NCBI RefSeq assembly: GCF_005938105.1
Contig: NZ_VCPE01000002.1
Span: 310,001-374,000, forward strand
Reading direction: 5' to 3'
Source: Brucella haematophila
Lineage (GTDB): Bacteria; Pseudomonadota; Alphaproteobacteria; Rhizobiales; Rhizobiaceae
DNA: 64,000 nt
Shown here piece by piece: positions 1 to 10,512 of the stretch. The translations under genes and the position numbers were made by a program. Position 1 is the stretch's first letter. Each line of letters opens with the position of its first letter. Below the pieces are notes generated by a model. The model made no database searches. It saw nothing but the letters and a program-made list of their open reading frames with translations, and was not told the DNA's origin.

Positions 1-669
1 CATGCGCAGCGCAAAGCCGAGGCAGAACGGGTTTTCCCCATTCTGATCGAGAATGATCTTGACCGGCGTTTCGCCTTCGCCCTTGGCGGCGGCAGGCAGC
101 GTGTTCTTCAGCGTGCCGAGACCGGCGGCTGCCAGATCGCGGGCAATGCCGTGAATACCGGTGCAATCGGCGCGGTTTGGCGTGAGGCCGATTTCGATGA
201 TCGGATCATCAAGGCCCATATAGGCCGCAAAGCTGGTGCCCACCGGTGCATTTTCCGGCAGATCGATGATGCCGTTGTGCTCGTCGGACAGTTCCAGCTC
301 GCGCTCGGAACACATCATGCCGAAGCTCTCGACGCCGCGAATCTTGCCGACCGACAGCGTGACATCAAGACCCGGAACATAGTCGCCCGGACGGCCCAGA
401 ACACCGACCAGCCCGGCGCGGGCGTTCGGCGCACCGCAAACAACCTGTACCGGCTTGCCATCGCCCGTATCGACGGAGAGCACGCGCAGCTTGTCAGCAT
501 CGGGATGCTGGGTGGCGCTCACCACCTTGGCGATCTTGAAAGCCTTGAAGGCAGCCCGGTCATCGACCGATTCCACTTCAAGACCGATATCGGTCAGTTT
601 CTCGACGATCTGGTCGAGCGTCGCGTCGGTTTCAAGGTGATCCTTGAGCCAGGAAAGCGTGAATTTCAT
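1..669 (-). CDS. pheT: Phenylalanine--tRNA ligase beta subunit, N-terminal part (cut by window edge)
   Basis: Beta subunit of the heterotetrameric phenylalanyl-tRNA synthetase, which charges tRNA-Phe in the cytoplasm together with PheS. The first 223 residues are present, starting [15 protein letters not shown]. Residues about 40-150 form the tRNA-binding (EMAP/OB-like) domain typical of bacterial PheT, including the stretch [16 protein letters not shown]. The gene runs off the left edge, so the B3/B4, B5 and anticodon-binding domains are not visible. It follows pheS by 21 bases on the same strand, with an AGGAAAGGG ribosome site before the ATG, so the two are co-transcribed. Confidence 0.97.
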   Translation of the reverse strand, partial: MKFTLSWLKDHLETDATLDQIVEKLTDIGLEVESVDDRAAFKAFKIAKVVSATQHPDADKLRVLSVDTGDGKPVQVVCGAPNARAGLVGVLGRPGDYVPGLDVTLSVGKIRGVESFGMMCSERELELSDEHNGIIDLPENAPVGTSFAAYMGLDDPIIEIGLTPNRADCTGIHGIARDLAAAGLGTLKNTLPAAAKGEGETPVKIILDQNGENPFCLGFALRM

Positions 670-690
670 TTGTGTATCCCTTTCCTGTCC

Positions 691-1800
691 TTACGCGCTC
701 AGACCACCGAACAGCGTCGGCAGATCGAGCGGACGGAAACCGTAATGGTTGATCCAGCGCACATCGGCGTCGAAGAAGGCACGCAGATCCGGCATGCCGT
801 ATTTCAGCATGGCGATGCGGTCGATGCCCATGCCCCAGGCAAAGCCCTGATAGATGTCCGGATCATAACCGGAAGCGCGCAGCACATTCGGATGCACCAT
901 GCCGCAGCCCAGAATTTCGAGCCAGTCATTGCCTTCGCCGAACTTCACATGCGGGCCGGAACGGTCGCACTGGATATCCACTTCGACAGACGGTTCCGTG
1001 AACGGGAAGAAGCTCGGACGCATGCGCATCGTCACCGAAGGCACTTCGAAGAACGCCTTGCAGAACTCTTCCAGCACCCATTTCATGTTGGCGACATTGG
1101 CCGACTTGTCCACGACCAGACCTTCGACCTGATGGAACATCGGCGAATGGGTGGCGTCGGAATCCATACGATAGGTCTTGCCCGGGATCACGATGCGGAT
1201 CGGCTCGTCGCGGCCTTCCTTGTCACGGATCGCTGCGAACTTCTCCATCGTGTGCACCTGCACCGGCGAGGTGTGCGTGCGCAGAAGCTTGCGCTCGCCC
1301 TTCTCGTCCGGATTGAAGAAGAACGTGTCGTGCATTTCGCGCGCCGGGTGCCCTTCCGGGAAATTCAGCGCTGTGAAATTGTAGTAATCGGTTTCGATAT
1401 CCGGGCCTTCGGCAATCGAGAACCCCATATCGGCGAAGATCGCGGTGATTTCGTCCACCACCTGGGAAATCGGATGAATGCGACCGCGCGAAGCAGCACT
1501 TTCACGGACCGGCAGCGTCACATCGACCTTTTCGCGCTCAAGGCGGGCGGCAACCGCAGCCTTGCGCAGCGCAGTCTTGCGCTCGGTCAGCGCATCGGTG
1601 ACGCGGTTCTTCAAACCGTTGATCGCCGGTCCCTGAACCTGGCGCTCTTCTGGCGTCATGGTGCCAAGCAGCTTCAGCTTCTCGGAAACCGTGCCCTTCT
1701 TGCCCAGTGCCGCGACGCGGACCGCTTCAATCGCCTGCTCGTCGCTGGCGGCGGCGATTTCGCCCATGATCGTTTGTTCGAGTTGTTCAAGATCGCTCAT
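691..1800 (-). CDS. pheS: Phenylalanine--tRNA ligase alpha subunit
   Basis: Catalytic alpha subunit of phenylalanyl-tRNA synthetase. It is 369 residues long, close to the usual 330-370. The N-terminal 90 residues are a charged coiled coil. The class II core follows: motif 1 around [12 protein letters not shown], motif 2 around [14 protein letters not shown], and motif 3 around [18 protein letters not shown]. The THTSPVQVH segment contributes to the aminoacyl-adenylate pocket. The ATG is preceded by a GACAGGGACG ribosome site that is itself part of a repeated leader unit, described separately. It lies between rplT and pheT in the conserved infC-rpmI-rplT-pheST order. Confidence 0.98.
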   Translation of the reverse strand: MSDLEQLEQTIMGEIAAASDEQAIEAVRVAALGKKGTVSEKLKLLGTMTPEERQVQGPAINGLKNRVTDALTERKTALRKAAVAARLEREKVDVTLPVRESAASRGRIHPISQVVDEITAIFADMGFSIAEGPDIETDYYNFTALNFPEGHPAREMHDTFFFNPDEKGERKLLRTHTSPVQVHTMEKFAAIRDKEGRDEPIRIVIPGKTYRMDSDATHSPMFHQVEGLVVDKSANVANMKWVLEEFCKAFFEVPSVTMRMRPSFFPFTEPSVEVDIQCDRSGPHVKFGEGNDWLEILGCGMVHPNVLRASGYDPDIYQGFAWGMGIDRIAMLKYGMPDLRAFFDADVRWINHYGFRPLDLPTLFGGLSA

Positions 1801-1805
1801 TTGTT

Positions 1806-1927
1806 ACGTCCCTGTCGCGTCTTAGACGCTCCACGCCTCTTGGTTAGCTTCCCACTCGTGTCTAAAGACACTCGTCGCCTCTTGGTTTACGTCCCTGTCG
1901 CGCCTGCAACGTCCACGCCTCTTCATC
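1806..1927 (-). promoter_or_regulatory. Three tandem ~41-bp hairpin units in the pheS leader
   Basis: Between rplT and pheS a ~41-bp unit occurs three times in tandem, at about 1806-1846, 1847-1888 and 1889-1927. Each ends, on the plus strand, in a form of CGCCTCTT. Unit A has stem GCGTC/GACGC with loop TTA (1817-1829). Unit B has GTGTC/GACAC with loop TAAA (1858-1871). Unit C has only a degenerate stem. A fourth copy lies upstream of rpmI. Changing stem bases with preserved pairing suggest a structured RNA. In the pheS sense strand, unit A also carries the pheS ribosome-binding site. The function is unknown. Confidence 0.55.
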
Positions 1928-1961
1928 GGCGATATTTGCGGTGGGCACCAGATAAGAAAGA

Positions 1962-1995
1962 AAAACCCGCGCCAGCCGAGCCAGCGCGGGTTCCC
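1962..1995 (-). terminator. Rho-independent terminator after rplT
   Basis: On the minus strand, AACCCGCGC pairs with GCGCGGGTT around an 11-base loop and is followed by a T-rich run (TTTTTCTTTCTT). It lies 30-65 bases after the rplT stop codon and before the pheS leader. Confidence 0.8.
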
Positions 1996-2027
1996 CAAAT
2001 TCACAATATCACTTGGGAAGGGCTGGC

Positions 2028-2432
2028 TTAGCGGACAGCGCCTTCAAAAGCGTTCGGCGTTTCGGTGTTCTTGAGGTATTCAAGAGCCTTCTTCGCCGAT
2101 GCAACCAGCGCACCGAATGCATCCGGTTCGTGGATTGCGATGTCAGACAGGACCTTGCGGTCAACTTCGATACCAGCCTTGGCCAGACCGTCGATGAAAC
2201 GGCCATAGGTCAGGCCCTGCTCACGGACAGCAGCATTGATGCGCTGGATCCAGAGAGCGCGGAAGGTACGCTTGCGATTCTTGCGGTCGCGGTAAGCATA
2301 CTGCTTCGAACGATCAACTGCAGCCTTAGCGGTGCGGATGGTGTTCTTGCGACGACCGCGGAAACCGGCAGCCTGATCGAGAACTTTTTTGTGCTTGGCG
2401 TGTGAAGTAACGCCGCGTTTTACGCGTGCCAT
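2028..2432 (-). CDS. rplT: 50S ribosomal protein L20
   Basis: Large-subunit ribosomal protein L20, needed for early 50S assembly and, in some bacteria, for autoregulation of its own operon. It is 134 residues long, slightly above the ~118 of E. coli because of a C-terminal extension. The start [18 protein letters not shown] and the basic N-terminal helix through [19 protein letters not shown] are diagnostic. It lies 27 bases after rpmI on the same strand and is followed by a strong terminator. Confidence 0.98.
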   Translation of the reverse strand: MARVKRGVTSHAKHKKVLDQAAGFRGRRKNTIRTAKAAVDRSKQYAYRDRKNRKRTFRALWIQRINAAVREQGLTYGRFIDGLAKAGIEVDRKVLSDIAIHEPDAFGALVASAKKALEYLKNTETPNAFEGAVR

Positions 2433-2459
2433 ATTATGATCTCCTTAAAGGACAGCGGC

Positions 2460-2660
2460 TTAGAGGCCGTTAGGCAGGAACTGTTTTACGATCTTCGCAT
2501 CTGCATCGGCGAGCACCATGGTGCCGCGAGCATCGCGAATGAACTTGTTCGAGCGCTTGATCATGCCATGGCGCTTACCAGCGGCGGCAGCTTTAATCTT
2601 GCCAGTGCCGGTGATTTTGAACCGCTTCTTGGCGGCCGATTTGGTCTTCATCTTGGGCAT
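2460..2660 (-). CDS. rpmI: 50S ribosomal protein L35
   Basis: Small basic large-subunit ribosomal protein of 66 residues, starting [20 protein letters not shown] and ending KQFLPNGL, both typical of L35. The ATG at 2660 was chosen over a longer in-frame reading because it gives the family length and has AAGGAG seven to eight bases upstream. It sits directly upstream of rplT in the usual infC-rpmI-rplT order, although here infC is separated from it by another gene. Confidence 0.98.
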   Translation of the reverse strand: MPKMKTKSAAKKRFKITGTGKIKAAAAGKRHGMIKRSNKFIRDARGTMVLADADAKIVKQFLPNGL

Positions 2661-2679
2661 TTTGCTACTCCTTCTTTGC

Positions 2680-2719
2680 GATCCCCGTCGTGCCTGCGGC
2701 ACTCCACGCCTCTTGTTAT
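2680..2719 (-). promoter_or_regulatory. Fourth copy of the covarying hairpin unit, in the rpmI leader
   Basis: This segment is the same unit as in the pheS leader: stem GTGCC (2690-2694), loop TGC, stem GGCAC (2698-2702), followed on the plus strand by TCCACGCCTCTTG. Both stem halves differ from the pheS copies while base pairing is kept. It lies 20-60 bases upstream of the rpmI start. Confidence 0.5.
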
Positions 2720-2884
2720 GGAGGACGCCCGCGCCAGAAACCGACCGAAATCTGTTTTTACTTTCAGGCAGACCGAGCCTGAAAAGCATACGAAACCGCC
2801 ACGGCATGCCCTGCCGGGCGGTTCGAACGCGGCCTTATAGGCTTAAAGCCCATAAAACGCAATGGCTGAATCGACTGAAATGAC

Positions 2885-3499
2885 TCAATAAAGCCGCAGC
2901 AAAACCGGCAGAGCATGAATGTCCTGCAGGTACTCGATAAATTCGAAGAACGGATAGGCCACGAAGAACACCAGACCGTCCGTAAAGGTGCGATACAGGC
3001 GGTCCGGCTTCACCGTCACCGTCGCATCGTCATTGTAGATCGAGAAGTTCGGAAAGAAGCGGGGAACGTCGCGGCAATAAGCGCGATACGGTTCGCCGAA
3101 ATTCTGTTCCAGAAACTTTTCCTCCGTGCGGATGACTATGGAAAAGGCGACATAGCAAAGAATGCCGAAGCCGACGGCCACGATGATGCTGCCCGTTTGT
3201 CCGCCAATGCCCATGGCGCCGAGCGTGCTGAACACATAAAGCGGGTTGCGCGTCATCGAATAAGGGCCGCTGCGCACAATCTCGGCGCTCTTGCGCCCAC
3301 CGATATACAGCGTGCACCACATGCGCCCGAGAATCGCGGCAACGATGAAGCTGAGGCCGATGGACTCGATATATTCATGCACCCGTCCAACCCAGGACGA
3401 GCGGACGAAAAGCAGTGCGATCACCAGAAGCGCAATCACAACGCCAATCGCCAGACGGCGGCGCTGCTGATACTTCCCCAATTCACCTATTGTCTTCAT
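2885..3499 (-). CDS. Isoprenylcysteine carboxyl methyltransferase family membrane protein
   Basis: Predicted integral-membrane methyltransferase of 204 residues. Hydrophobic segments lie at about residues 17-32, 45-60 and 100-122. The signature GPYSMTRNPLYVFSTL (about 82-97) followed by EEKFLEQNFGEPYRAYCRDVPRF is the conserved C-terminal S-adenosylmethionine-binding part of the ICMT/phospholipid methyltransferase fold. The substrate is unknown; bacterial members are rarely characterised. It interrupts the usual infC-rpmI adjacency. A UUCG-loop terminator separates it from infC, so it probably has its own promoter. Confidence 0.85.
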   Translation of the reverse strand: MKTIGELGKYQQRRRLAIGVVIALLVIALLFVRSSWVGRVHEYIESIGLSFIVAAILGRMWCTLYIGGRKSAEIVRSGPYSMTRNPLYVFSTLGAMGIGGQTGSIIVAVGFGILCYVAFSIVIRTEEKFLEQNFGEPYRAYCRDVPRFFPNFSIYNDDATVTVKPDRLYRTFTDGLVFFVAYPFFEFIEYLQDIHALPVLLRLY

Positions 3500-3548
3500 G
3501 ATCGTTCCACGGTTGCCATATTCATTGCGGCCCAGTTGCTTACTTGCA

Positions 3549-3575
3549 AAGAAAAACCGCCCGAAGGCGGCTTTT
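3549..3575 (-). terminator. Rho-independent terminator after infC
   Basis: On the minus strand GCCGCC-TTCG-GGCGGT is followed by TTTTTCTTTG: a short GC stem with a stable UUCG tetraloop. It is 20 bases after the infC stop. Confidence 0.85.
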
Positions 3576-3595
3576 CAACGACTATACTGAAAAAA

Positions 3596-4132
3596 TCAGC
3601 GCGGTGCGAGCACCATCATCATCTGACGGCCTTCGAGCTTTGGCTCGGACTCGACCTTCGCGATTTCGACGGTGTCTTCCTTGACGCGCTGCAGAAGCTT
3701 CATACCCAGCTCCTGGTGCGCCATTTCACGGCCGCGGAAACGCAAGGTAACCTTGACCTTGTCGCCTTCCTCAAAGAAACGCACAGCAGCCTTCATCTTC
3801 ACCTCATAATCATGGGTGTCGATGTTCGGTCGCATCTTGATTTCCTTGATTTCAACCGTTTTCTGCTTCTTGCGTGCCTCGGCGGCCTTTTTCTGGTTCT
3901 GATACTTCAGCTTACCAAGGTCTACGATCTTGCAAACCGGAGGCTCTGCGTTCGGCACGATCTCAACGAGATCGAGGCCCGCTTCCTCTGCCATGGCGAT
4001 AGCTTCCTGAATGGAAACATCACCGTGGTTCTGGCCTTCGGCATCGATAAGCTGGACCCGGGGAACCCGGATGTCACGGTTGGAGCGCGGTCCGTCTTTC
4101 TGGACCGGCGTCGCTCTGAACGGTCGGCGAAT
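3596..4132 (-). CDS. infC: Translation initiation factor IF-3 (ATT start codon)
   Basis: IF-3 binds the 30S subunit, blocks premature 50S joining and proofreads start codons. The N-domain ([20 protein letters not shown]) and C-domain ([35 protein letters not shown]) are both complete. I place the start at the ATT at 4132-4130: AGGAG lies eight bases upstream, and an AUU start is the hallmark of infC autoregulation in many bacteria. This gives 178 residues. An in-frame ATG lies 30 bases further upstream, but AGGAG would then be inside the coding region. A UUCG-loop terminator follows. Confidence 0.95.
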   Translation of the reverse strand: MRRPFRATPVQKDGPRSNRDIRVPRVQLIDAEGQNHGDVSIQEAIAMAEEAGLDLVEIVPNAEPPVCKIVDLGKLKYQNQKKAAEARKKQKTVEIKEIKMRPNIDTHDYEVKMKAAVRFFEEGDKVKVTLRFRGREMAHQELGMKLLQRVKEDTVEIAKVESEPKLEGRQMMMVLAPR

Positions 4133-4417
4133 GGTCGTTATCTCCTGATTGTTAACGTTCATACGGCAAGAACTTTTGTCGCTTACACGACATATCCCCG
4201 ATCAAACCGCAGTTGAACGCGGAAATGTCGTCAAGCAAGCGGCGAAGTCAATAGCATCTTTGACAGGAAAAATCACCCCCACGTGATAAAGAGCTAAATC
4301 GGGGGCGAAAAGCGACATATCGGTCACATTTCCTTCAATTTCAAGGTGCGTCAATCGCGCGGGTTTCCACGCTCCACAAGACATGGCAAAAGACATCCCA
4401 ATTATCGGGAGACTCAA

Positions 4418-5236
4418 ATGAGCAATGCGGGGCCAGACGTGGAGCAGGAATTGCTGCCGGAATTTCTTGACGTGGACGGCGCGAAGATCGCTGTTCGCCA
4501 CAGAGAGGGCAAAAATCAGCCCGGCGTCGTCTGGCCCGGAGTTGTTTGGTTGGGTGGCTATCGCTCCGACATGCTTGGCACCAAGGCTGTGGTTCTCGAC
4601 CAATGGGCCGAACAGACTGGCCACAGCGCGCTGAGGCTCGATTATTCCGGTCATGGCGAATCCGGCGGCGACTTCAACGAAGGCACGATCTCGCGCTGGC
4701 TCAACGAAAGCCTTGCCGTCTACCGTCATTATGCAAAGGGCCCGCAGATTCTCGTCGGCTCATCCATGGGCGGCTGGATCGCGCTGCGCATGGCGCAGGA
4801 ACTGATGAAGCAAGGCAAGTCGCCTGCCGGCATCGTGCTGATTGCTCCCGCTCCCGATTTCACGGCGGCACTTGTCGAGCCAAGCCTTTCCGACGCGCAG
4901 AAGCGCGACTTGCAGGAAAAGGGGTATTTCGAAGAGCCCTCTGATTATTCGCCCAATCCTTATGTCTACACGCGCGCTTTGATCGAAGACGGTCGCAAGA
5001 ACGTCGTGCTCAAGGGCATTATCGAAACGGGTTGCCCCGTCCATATTCTGCAAGGCATGCAGGACCCGGACGTGCCATACAAGCATGCGCTGACGCTGGT
5101 AGAGCATCTGCCGGTTGACGATGTGACGCTGACGCTTGTGCGTGACGGTGACCACCGGCTGTCGCGGCCGCAGGATCTCGATCTTCTCATCCGCACGGTT
5201 TCCGGTCTGGCAGAACGCGTATCCGAAACACAATAA
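4418..5236 (+). CDS. Alpha/beta hydrolase (ABHD10-like)
   Basis: Soluble serine hydrolase of 272 residues. The nucleophile elbow GSSMGG puts the serine at 116. An acid (around QDPDVPY) and a histidine (GDHRLSRP) complete a plausible triad. The LDYSGHGESGGDF stretch and overall length resemble ABHD10-type acyl-protein thioesterases, but the substrate cannot be read from sequence. The ATG at 4418 has GGGAG seven bases upstream; an earlier in-frame start lacks one. Residues 35-44 are an exact five-residue tandem repeat, PGVVWPGVVW, encoded by synonymous but different codons. Confidence 0.88.
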   Translation: MSNAGPDVEQELLPEFLDVDGAKIAVRHREGKNQPGVVWPGVVWLGGYRSDMLGTKAVVLDQWAEQTGHSALRLDYSGHGESGGDFNEGTISRWLNESLAVYRHYAKGPQILVGSSMGGWIALRMAQELMKQGKSPAGIVLIAPAPDFTAALVEPSLSDAQKRDLQEKGYFEEPSDYSPNPYVYTRALIEDGRKNVVLKGIIETGCPVHILQGMQDPDVPYKHALTLVEHLPVDDVTLTLVRDGDHRLSRPQDLDLLIRTVSGLAERVSETQ

Positions 5237-5263
5237 CGGATAACAGCATAACGGGGCATCATC

Positions 5264-6415
5264 ATGCGCTTTTCGGTCATCGCGTCATCGGCGGTTGCTG
5301 CCATTGTCGGCTTCGGCGGCACGCTGGCGCTGATCATCGCCGCCGCACAGGTTCTAGGTGCAACCCAGGCTCAAACGGCCAGTTGGGTCACGGCCATCTG
5401 CCTTTCGATTGCTGCCTCTTCCGCCTGGCTCAGCACGCGCTATCGGATGCCCATCATCGCGGCATGGTCGACACCCGGACTGGCGTTGATCGGTGCGAGC
5501 GCCGGTTTCACCATGGCCGAAGCGGTCGGCGCCTTCATCGTGACGGCGCTGGCGCTGATTGCCACCGGACTGATCCGCCAGCTTTCGGTGCTGGTCTCGC
5601 GCATACCGGCATCGGTTGCCTCCGGCATGCTTGCGGGCGTGCTGCTGAGCTTCGTCATCGCCGCTGCAAAGACCGTCCCCTTCGATCCCGTTTTCGTCCT
5701 GCCGCTGGTGGCGCTGTTCTTCCTGATCCGCCTCTTCAACCCGTCGCTGGCGGTCATCGCCGTTCTGGTGGTCGGCATGATCTTCGCGCTTGTTTCTGGT
5801 CGCTCGCCAACCTTGCCCGCCCCGGAAATCTCAACGCTCACCCTCGTCTGGCCGGAATTCCATCTGGGCGCGATGATCGGCCTCGCCTTGCCGCTCTATC
5901 TCGTGACCATGGCTTCGCAGAACCTGCCCGGTTTCGCAGTGCTGCGCGCATCCGGCTATGAGCCGCCAACCAGCGCCTGCCTGCGCGTGACGGGTCTGTT
6001 CTCGATCCTGTCCGCGCCCTTCGGCGCATCCACCACCAATCTGGCAGCAATTTCGGCAGCGCTCTGTACCAATCCCGACGCGCATCCAGATCCGACCAAG
6101 CGCTGGCTGACCGGCCCCGTCTACGCGGCAATCTATGTGGTGTTCGCTTTGTTCGGCGCGTCGCTGGTCGCGATCTTCGCCGTCCTGCCAACAACGCTGA
6201 TCGCGCTGGTCGCCGGTCTTGCCCTGACCGGCCCGTTCATCAACGCCATGTCACTGGCCCTGAAAGACGAACCGGAGCGCCTTGCAGCCACGATTACCTT
6301 CGCTGTCACCGCCTCCGGCATGGCATTTTTCGGGGTCGGCTCCGCCTTCTGGGCCTTGATTGCCGGGCTTGCCGTTACTTTTCTTGAACATTTTCGCAAA
6401 AAAATTTCGAGATAA
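5264..6415 (+). CDS. benE: BenE family benzoate/H+ symporter-like permease
   Basis: Integral-membrane transporter of 383 residues, very hydrophobic throughout, with roughly 10-12 predicted membrane segments. The N-terminal part (GFGGTLALIIAAAQVLGATQ, and WSTPGLALIGASAGFTMAEA) and the later FGASTTNLAAISAALCTNPDAH are typical of the BenE branch of the nucleobase/ascorbate transporter fold. The family includes benzoate:H+ symporters, but no aromatic-catabolism genes are nearby, so the substrate is open. It starts 27 bases after the hydrolase and may share its transcript. Confidence 0.85.
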   Translation: MRFSVIASSAVAAIVGFGGTLALIIAAAQVLGATQAQTASWVTAICLSIAASSAWLSTRYRMPIIAAWSTPGLALIGASAGFTMAEAVGAFIVTALALIATGLIRQLSVLVSRIPASVASGMLAGVLLSFVIAAAKTVPFDPVFVLPLVALFFLIRLFNPSLAVIAVLVVGMIFALVSGRSPTLPAPEISTLTLVWPEFHLGAMIGLALPLYLVTMASQNLPGFAVLRASGYEPPTSACLRVTGLFSILSAPFGASTTNLAAISAALCTNPDAHPDPTKRWLTGPVYAAIYVVFALFGASLVAIFAVLPTTLIALVAGLALTGPFINAMSLALKDEPERLAATITFAVTASGMAFFGVGSAFWALIAGLAVTFLEHFRKKISR

Positions 6416-6572
6416 TCACATTAGTTAGCTTGGACCCTGCCTGAAACGAAGCGGAATCGGATTGCGACATTCTTGAAATGCCGCAATCTCTTCACCAATT
6501 CGAAATCAAGCCGCCAGACACGAATGTCCGCATAATGTGGACTTGGCAGGCCTGATTATTATGGAGCAGACC

Positions 6573-7019
6573 ATGACCAATTCCGCATTGATCCGACCGG
6601 CATGGACGCCAGCCACGATTGCGCTGATGGTGCTCGGCTTCTTTCTCTTCTGGCCGCTTGGCCTTGCCATGCTCGCCTATATTCTTTGGGGCGACCGCCT
6701 CGAAGGGTTCAAGCGCGGCGTCAACGAGAAGACCGATTCCATGTTCGGTTCTTTCCGCAACTGCCGCAAGAGCGAGAGCTTCAACTTTGGCAGCGCCACC
6801 GGCAACGCAGCCTTCGACGACTGGCGTCGCGAAGAACTGGACCGCCTTGCCGAAGAGCGCCGCAAGCTTGACGAAGCCCGCGCCGAATTCGAATCCTATG
6901 CCGCAGAGCTTCGCCGCGCACGCGACAAGGAAGAGTTCGATCGCTTCATGGCCGAGCGTCGCGCTGCCGCCAAGAAGACGCCAGCCAAGGGTGGCAAGAA
7001 CGACATCACCGATCTTTGA
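6573..7019 (+). CDS. DUF2852 domain protein with one membrane helix and a charged coiled coil
   Basis: Protein of 148 residues of unknown function, matching the DUF2852 pattern of alphaproteobacteria. A single hydrophobic helix (about residues 10-35, ending LAMLAYILWGDRL) is followed by a long charged helix rich in Arg and Glu (DDWRREELDRLAEERRKLDEA) and a basic C-terminus. It is probably inner-membrane anchored with a cytoplasmic coiled coil. The ATG at 6573 is preferred because GGAG lies six bases upstream; in-frame starts at 6561 (ATG) and 6537 (GTG) would add 4 or 12 residues. A strong terminator follows. Confidence 0.82.
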   Translation: MTNSALIRPAWTPATIALMVLGFFLFWPLGLAMLAYILWGDRLEGFKRGVNEKTDSMFGSFRNCRKSESFNFGSATGNAAFDDWRREELDRLAEERRKLDEARAEFESYAAELRRARDKEEFDRFMAERRAAAKKTPAKGGKNDITDL

Positions 7020-7047
7020 TAGGGTATAACACCCTGAAATCTCTTGA

Positions 7048-7077
7048 AACGGCGCGGTAAAACCGCGCCGTTTTGCT
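7048..7077 (+). terminator. Rho-independent terminator after the DUF2852 gene
   Basis: AACGGCGCGG pairs with CCGCGCCGTT around a short A-rich loop and is followed by TTTTGCTT. It is 29 bases after the stop codon. Confidence 0.85.
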
Positions 7078-7128
7078 TAAAAAGGCTTTTTTGTCTGGCT
7101 TTTCCCGCGAATCGCTTATTCTTAAGCG

Positions 7129-7890
7129 ATGGGCTTATCCTTCCTTCGGCAAAACAGCGGCAACAGGGCATCAGCCAATACGGCGACGGTCCGGAGCGAA
7201 CGCATCCATGCGGTGGCGGGTCGCGAGCTGCCGTTGCGTGTGTTCGAAAACCCGCGCGCCAAGCGTCTGACATTGCGCATCGAAGCTGGCGGAAAAGGAC
7301 TGCGCATCACTGTCCCGCCCGGCCTGCCTGAGCGCGAGGTACAGAGCTTTCTCAAGCGCCATCAGGGATGGATCGAAAGCCGCATCACCAAACTGCCGGA
7401 TCAGCCCGCCGTGCGTCCCGGCGTGAAAATTCCCATTCGCGGCGTGCCGCACCTCATCATGCATCAGCCCGGACGCGGCACAGTCGACCTTCTTGAAGGC
7501 AATGTGCTGCTGGTTCATGGCGATCCCAGTCATTTGCCGCGCCGTCTGGCCGATTATCTCAAAGGTCAGGTGAAGCGGGATATCGAAACGCTGGTCGCGC
7601 GCCACACGGCGACTGTCGGGCGCAAGGACAAGGCTGTCCGCTTCAAGGACACCAAGAGCCGCTGGGGCTCATGCACCTCGGATGGCGTTCTTTCCTTTTC
7701 ATGGCGTATCGGCATGGCACCCCCGGCCGTCATCAACTATCTCGTTGCGCATGAAGTCGCGCATCTGATCGAGATGAATCATGGGCCGCAATTCTGGAAA
7801 CTCTGTCAGGAGCTTTGCCCCGATACGGAACGCTGCAAGGCGTGGCTGAAGCGAAATGGCAGCGCATTACAGGCTATAGACTTTACATGA
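7129..7890 (+). CDS. YgjP-like (DUF45/M48-type) zinc metallopeptidase
   Basis: Predicted metal-dependent peptidase of 253 residues in the YgjP/DUF45 family. The zinc-binding HEVAH is at about residue 208, followed by EMNHGPQFWKL, which supplies the third ligand. Upstream, RFKDTKSRWGSCTSDGVLSFSWRI is the other family signature. The usual family length is 220-250. The C-terminal ATGA overlaps the start of the next gene by four bases, so the two are translationally coupled. The cellular role is unknown; no signal peptide is visible, which suggests a cytoplasmic protein. Confidence 0.88.
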   Translation: MGLSFLRQNSGNRASANTATVRSERIHAVAGRELPLRVFENPRAKRLTLRIEAGGKGLRITVPPGLPEREVQSFLKRHQGWIESRITKLPDQPAVRPGVKIPIRGVPHLIMHQPGRGTVDLLEGNVLLVHGDPSHLPRRLADYLKGQVKRDIETLVARHTATVGRKDKAVRFKDTKSRWGSCTSDGVLSFSWRIGMAPPAVINYLVAHEVAHLIEMNHGPQFWKLCQELCPDTERCKAWLKRNGSALQAIDFT

Positions 7891-8525
7891 ACCCATCAAT
7901 ACTGACCGCCGCCAAGGTGCTGTGGGACTACCACTGCATTTACGATCCCATTCCGGCATCCGATGTCATCATCGGGCTCGGCAGCTACGATCTGCGCGTG
8001 GCGGAGCGCGCCGCCGATCTCTATCTCGAAGGCATGGCCCCGCTGGTGATCTTCACCGGCAAAAGCGGTCACTGGACCGAAAATCTTTATCCTGCCAGTG
8101 AAGCGGAAGCCTTTGCCGAAGTGGCAATACGGCGCGGTGTGCCCGAAGAGGCAATAACCATCGAGCCGAACGCCACCAATATTGGCGAAAACATCCGTTT
8201 CTCGCTCGAAAAAATGCTGCCCGGCGTGATCAGCCCGATTTTCGTCACCAAGCCGCAGACGCAGCGCCGCGTGCACGCCACCGTCGCGCGGCAATGGCCG
8301 GAAGCAAAGGCCAGTGTGACTGCACCGCTCCTTTCCTTCGAAGAACAGCCGACACCCGCCTATCCGGTGGAGATGCTCATCAACGAGATGACCGGCGATC
8401 TGGAGCGTATTCTGGACTATCCGGCCAAAGGCTACCAGATTGCGCAGGCTGTTCCCATGGAGGTCATGGAAGCGTATGATTTCCTGATCGCACGAGGTTT
8501 TGACGGACATACCGTCAGAGATTAG
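7887..8525 (+). CDS. YdcF-like (DUF218) family protein
   Basis: Protein of 212 residues with the ElyC/SanA/YdcF (DUF218) fold. DVIIGLGSYDLRVAERAADLYLEGMAPLVIFTGKSG carries the early acidic and glycine motifs, EPNATNIGENIRFS is the central NTxEN-like motif, and FVTKPQTQRRVHATVARQWP is the late basic motif. E. coli YdcF binds S-adenosylmethionine; other members act in envelope physiology. No signal or membrane segment is seen, so this one is probably cytoplasmic. The start ATG overlaps the previous stop in ATGA, which fixes it over a longer upstream reading. Confidence 0.85.
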   Translation: MNPSILTAAKVLWDYHCIYDPIPASDVIIGLGSYDLRVAERAADLYLEGMAPLVIFTGKSGHWTENLYPASEAEAFAEVAIRRGVPEEAITIEPNATNIGENIRFSLEKMLPGVISPIFVTKPQTQRRVHATVARQWPEAKASVTAPLLSFEEQPTPAYPVEMLINEMTGDLERILDYPAKGYQIAQAVPMEVMEAYDFLIARGFDGHTVRD

Positions 8526-8581
8526 TTGCGAATAGGTGCTAACGGCTTGAGAAGCGCCTCGTTTTGTGCGACGGGAAACCC

Positions 8582-10505
<1,924 letters not shown>

Positions 10506-10512
10506 GGACAGA

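Noticed and set aside
151-2031. Long plus-strand open frame of 626 codons opposite pheT and pheS
   Set aside because: It is antisense to two conserved genes with clear aminoacyl-tRNA synthetase motifs, has no recognisable domain and looks like a GC-rich shadow frame.
4202-4729. Minus-strand open frame of 175 codons upstream of infC
   Set aside because: It overlaps the 5-prime part of the alpha/beta hydrolase, which has a ribosome site and catalytic motifs; the minus frame has none.
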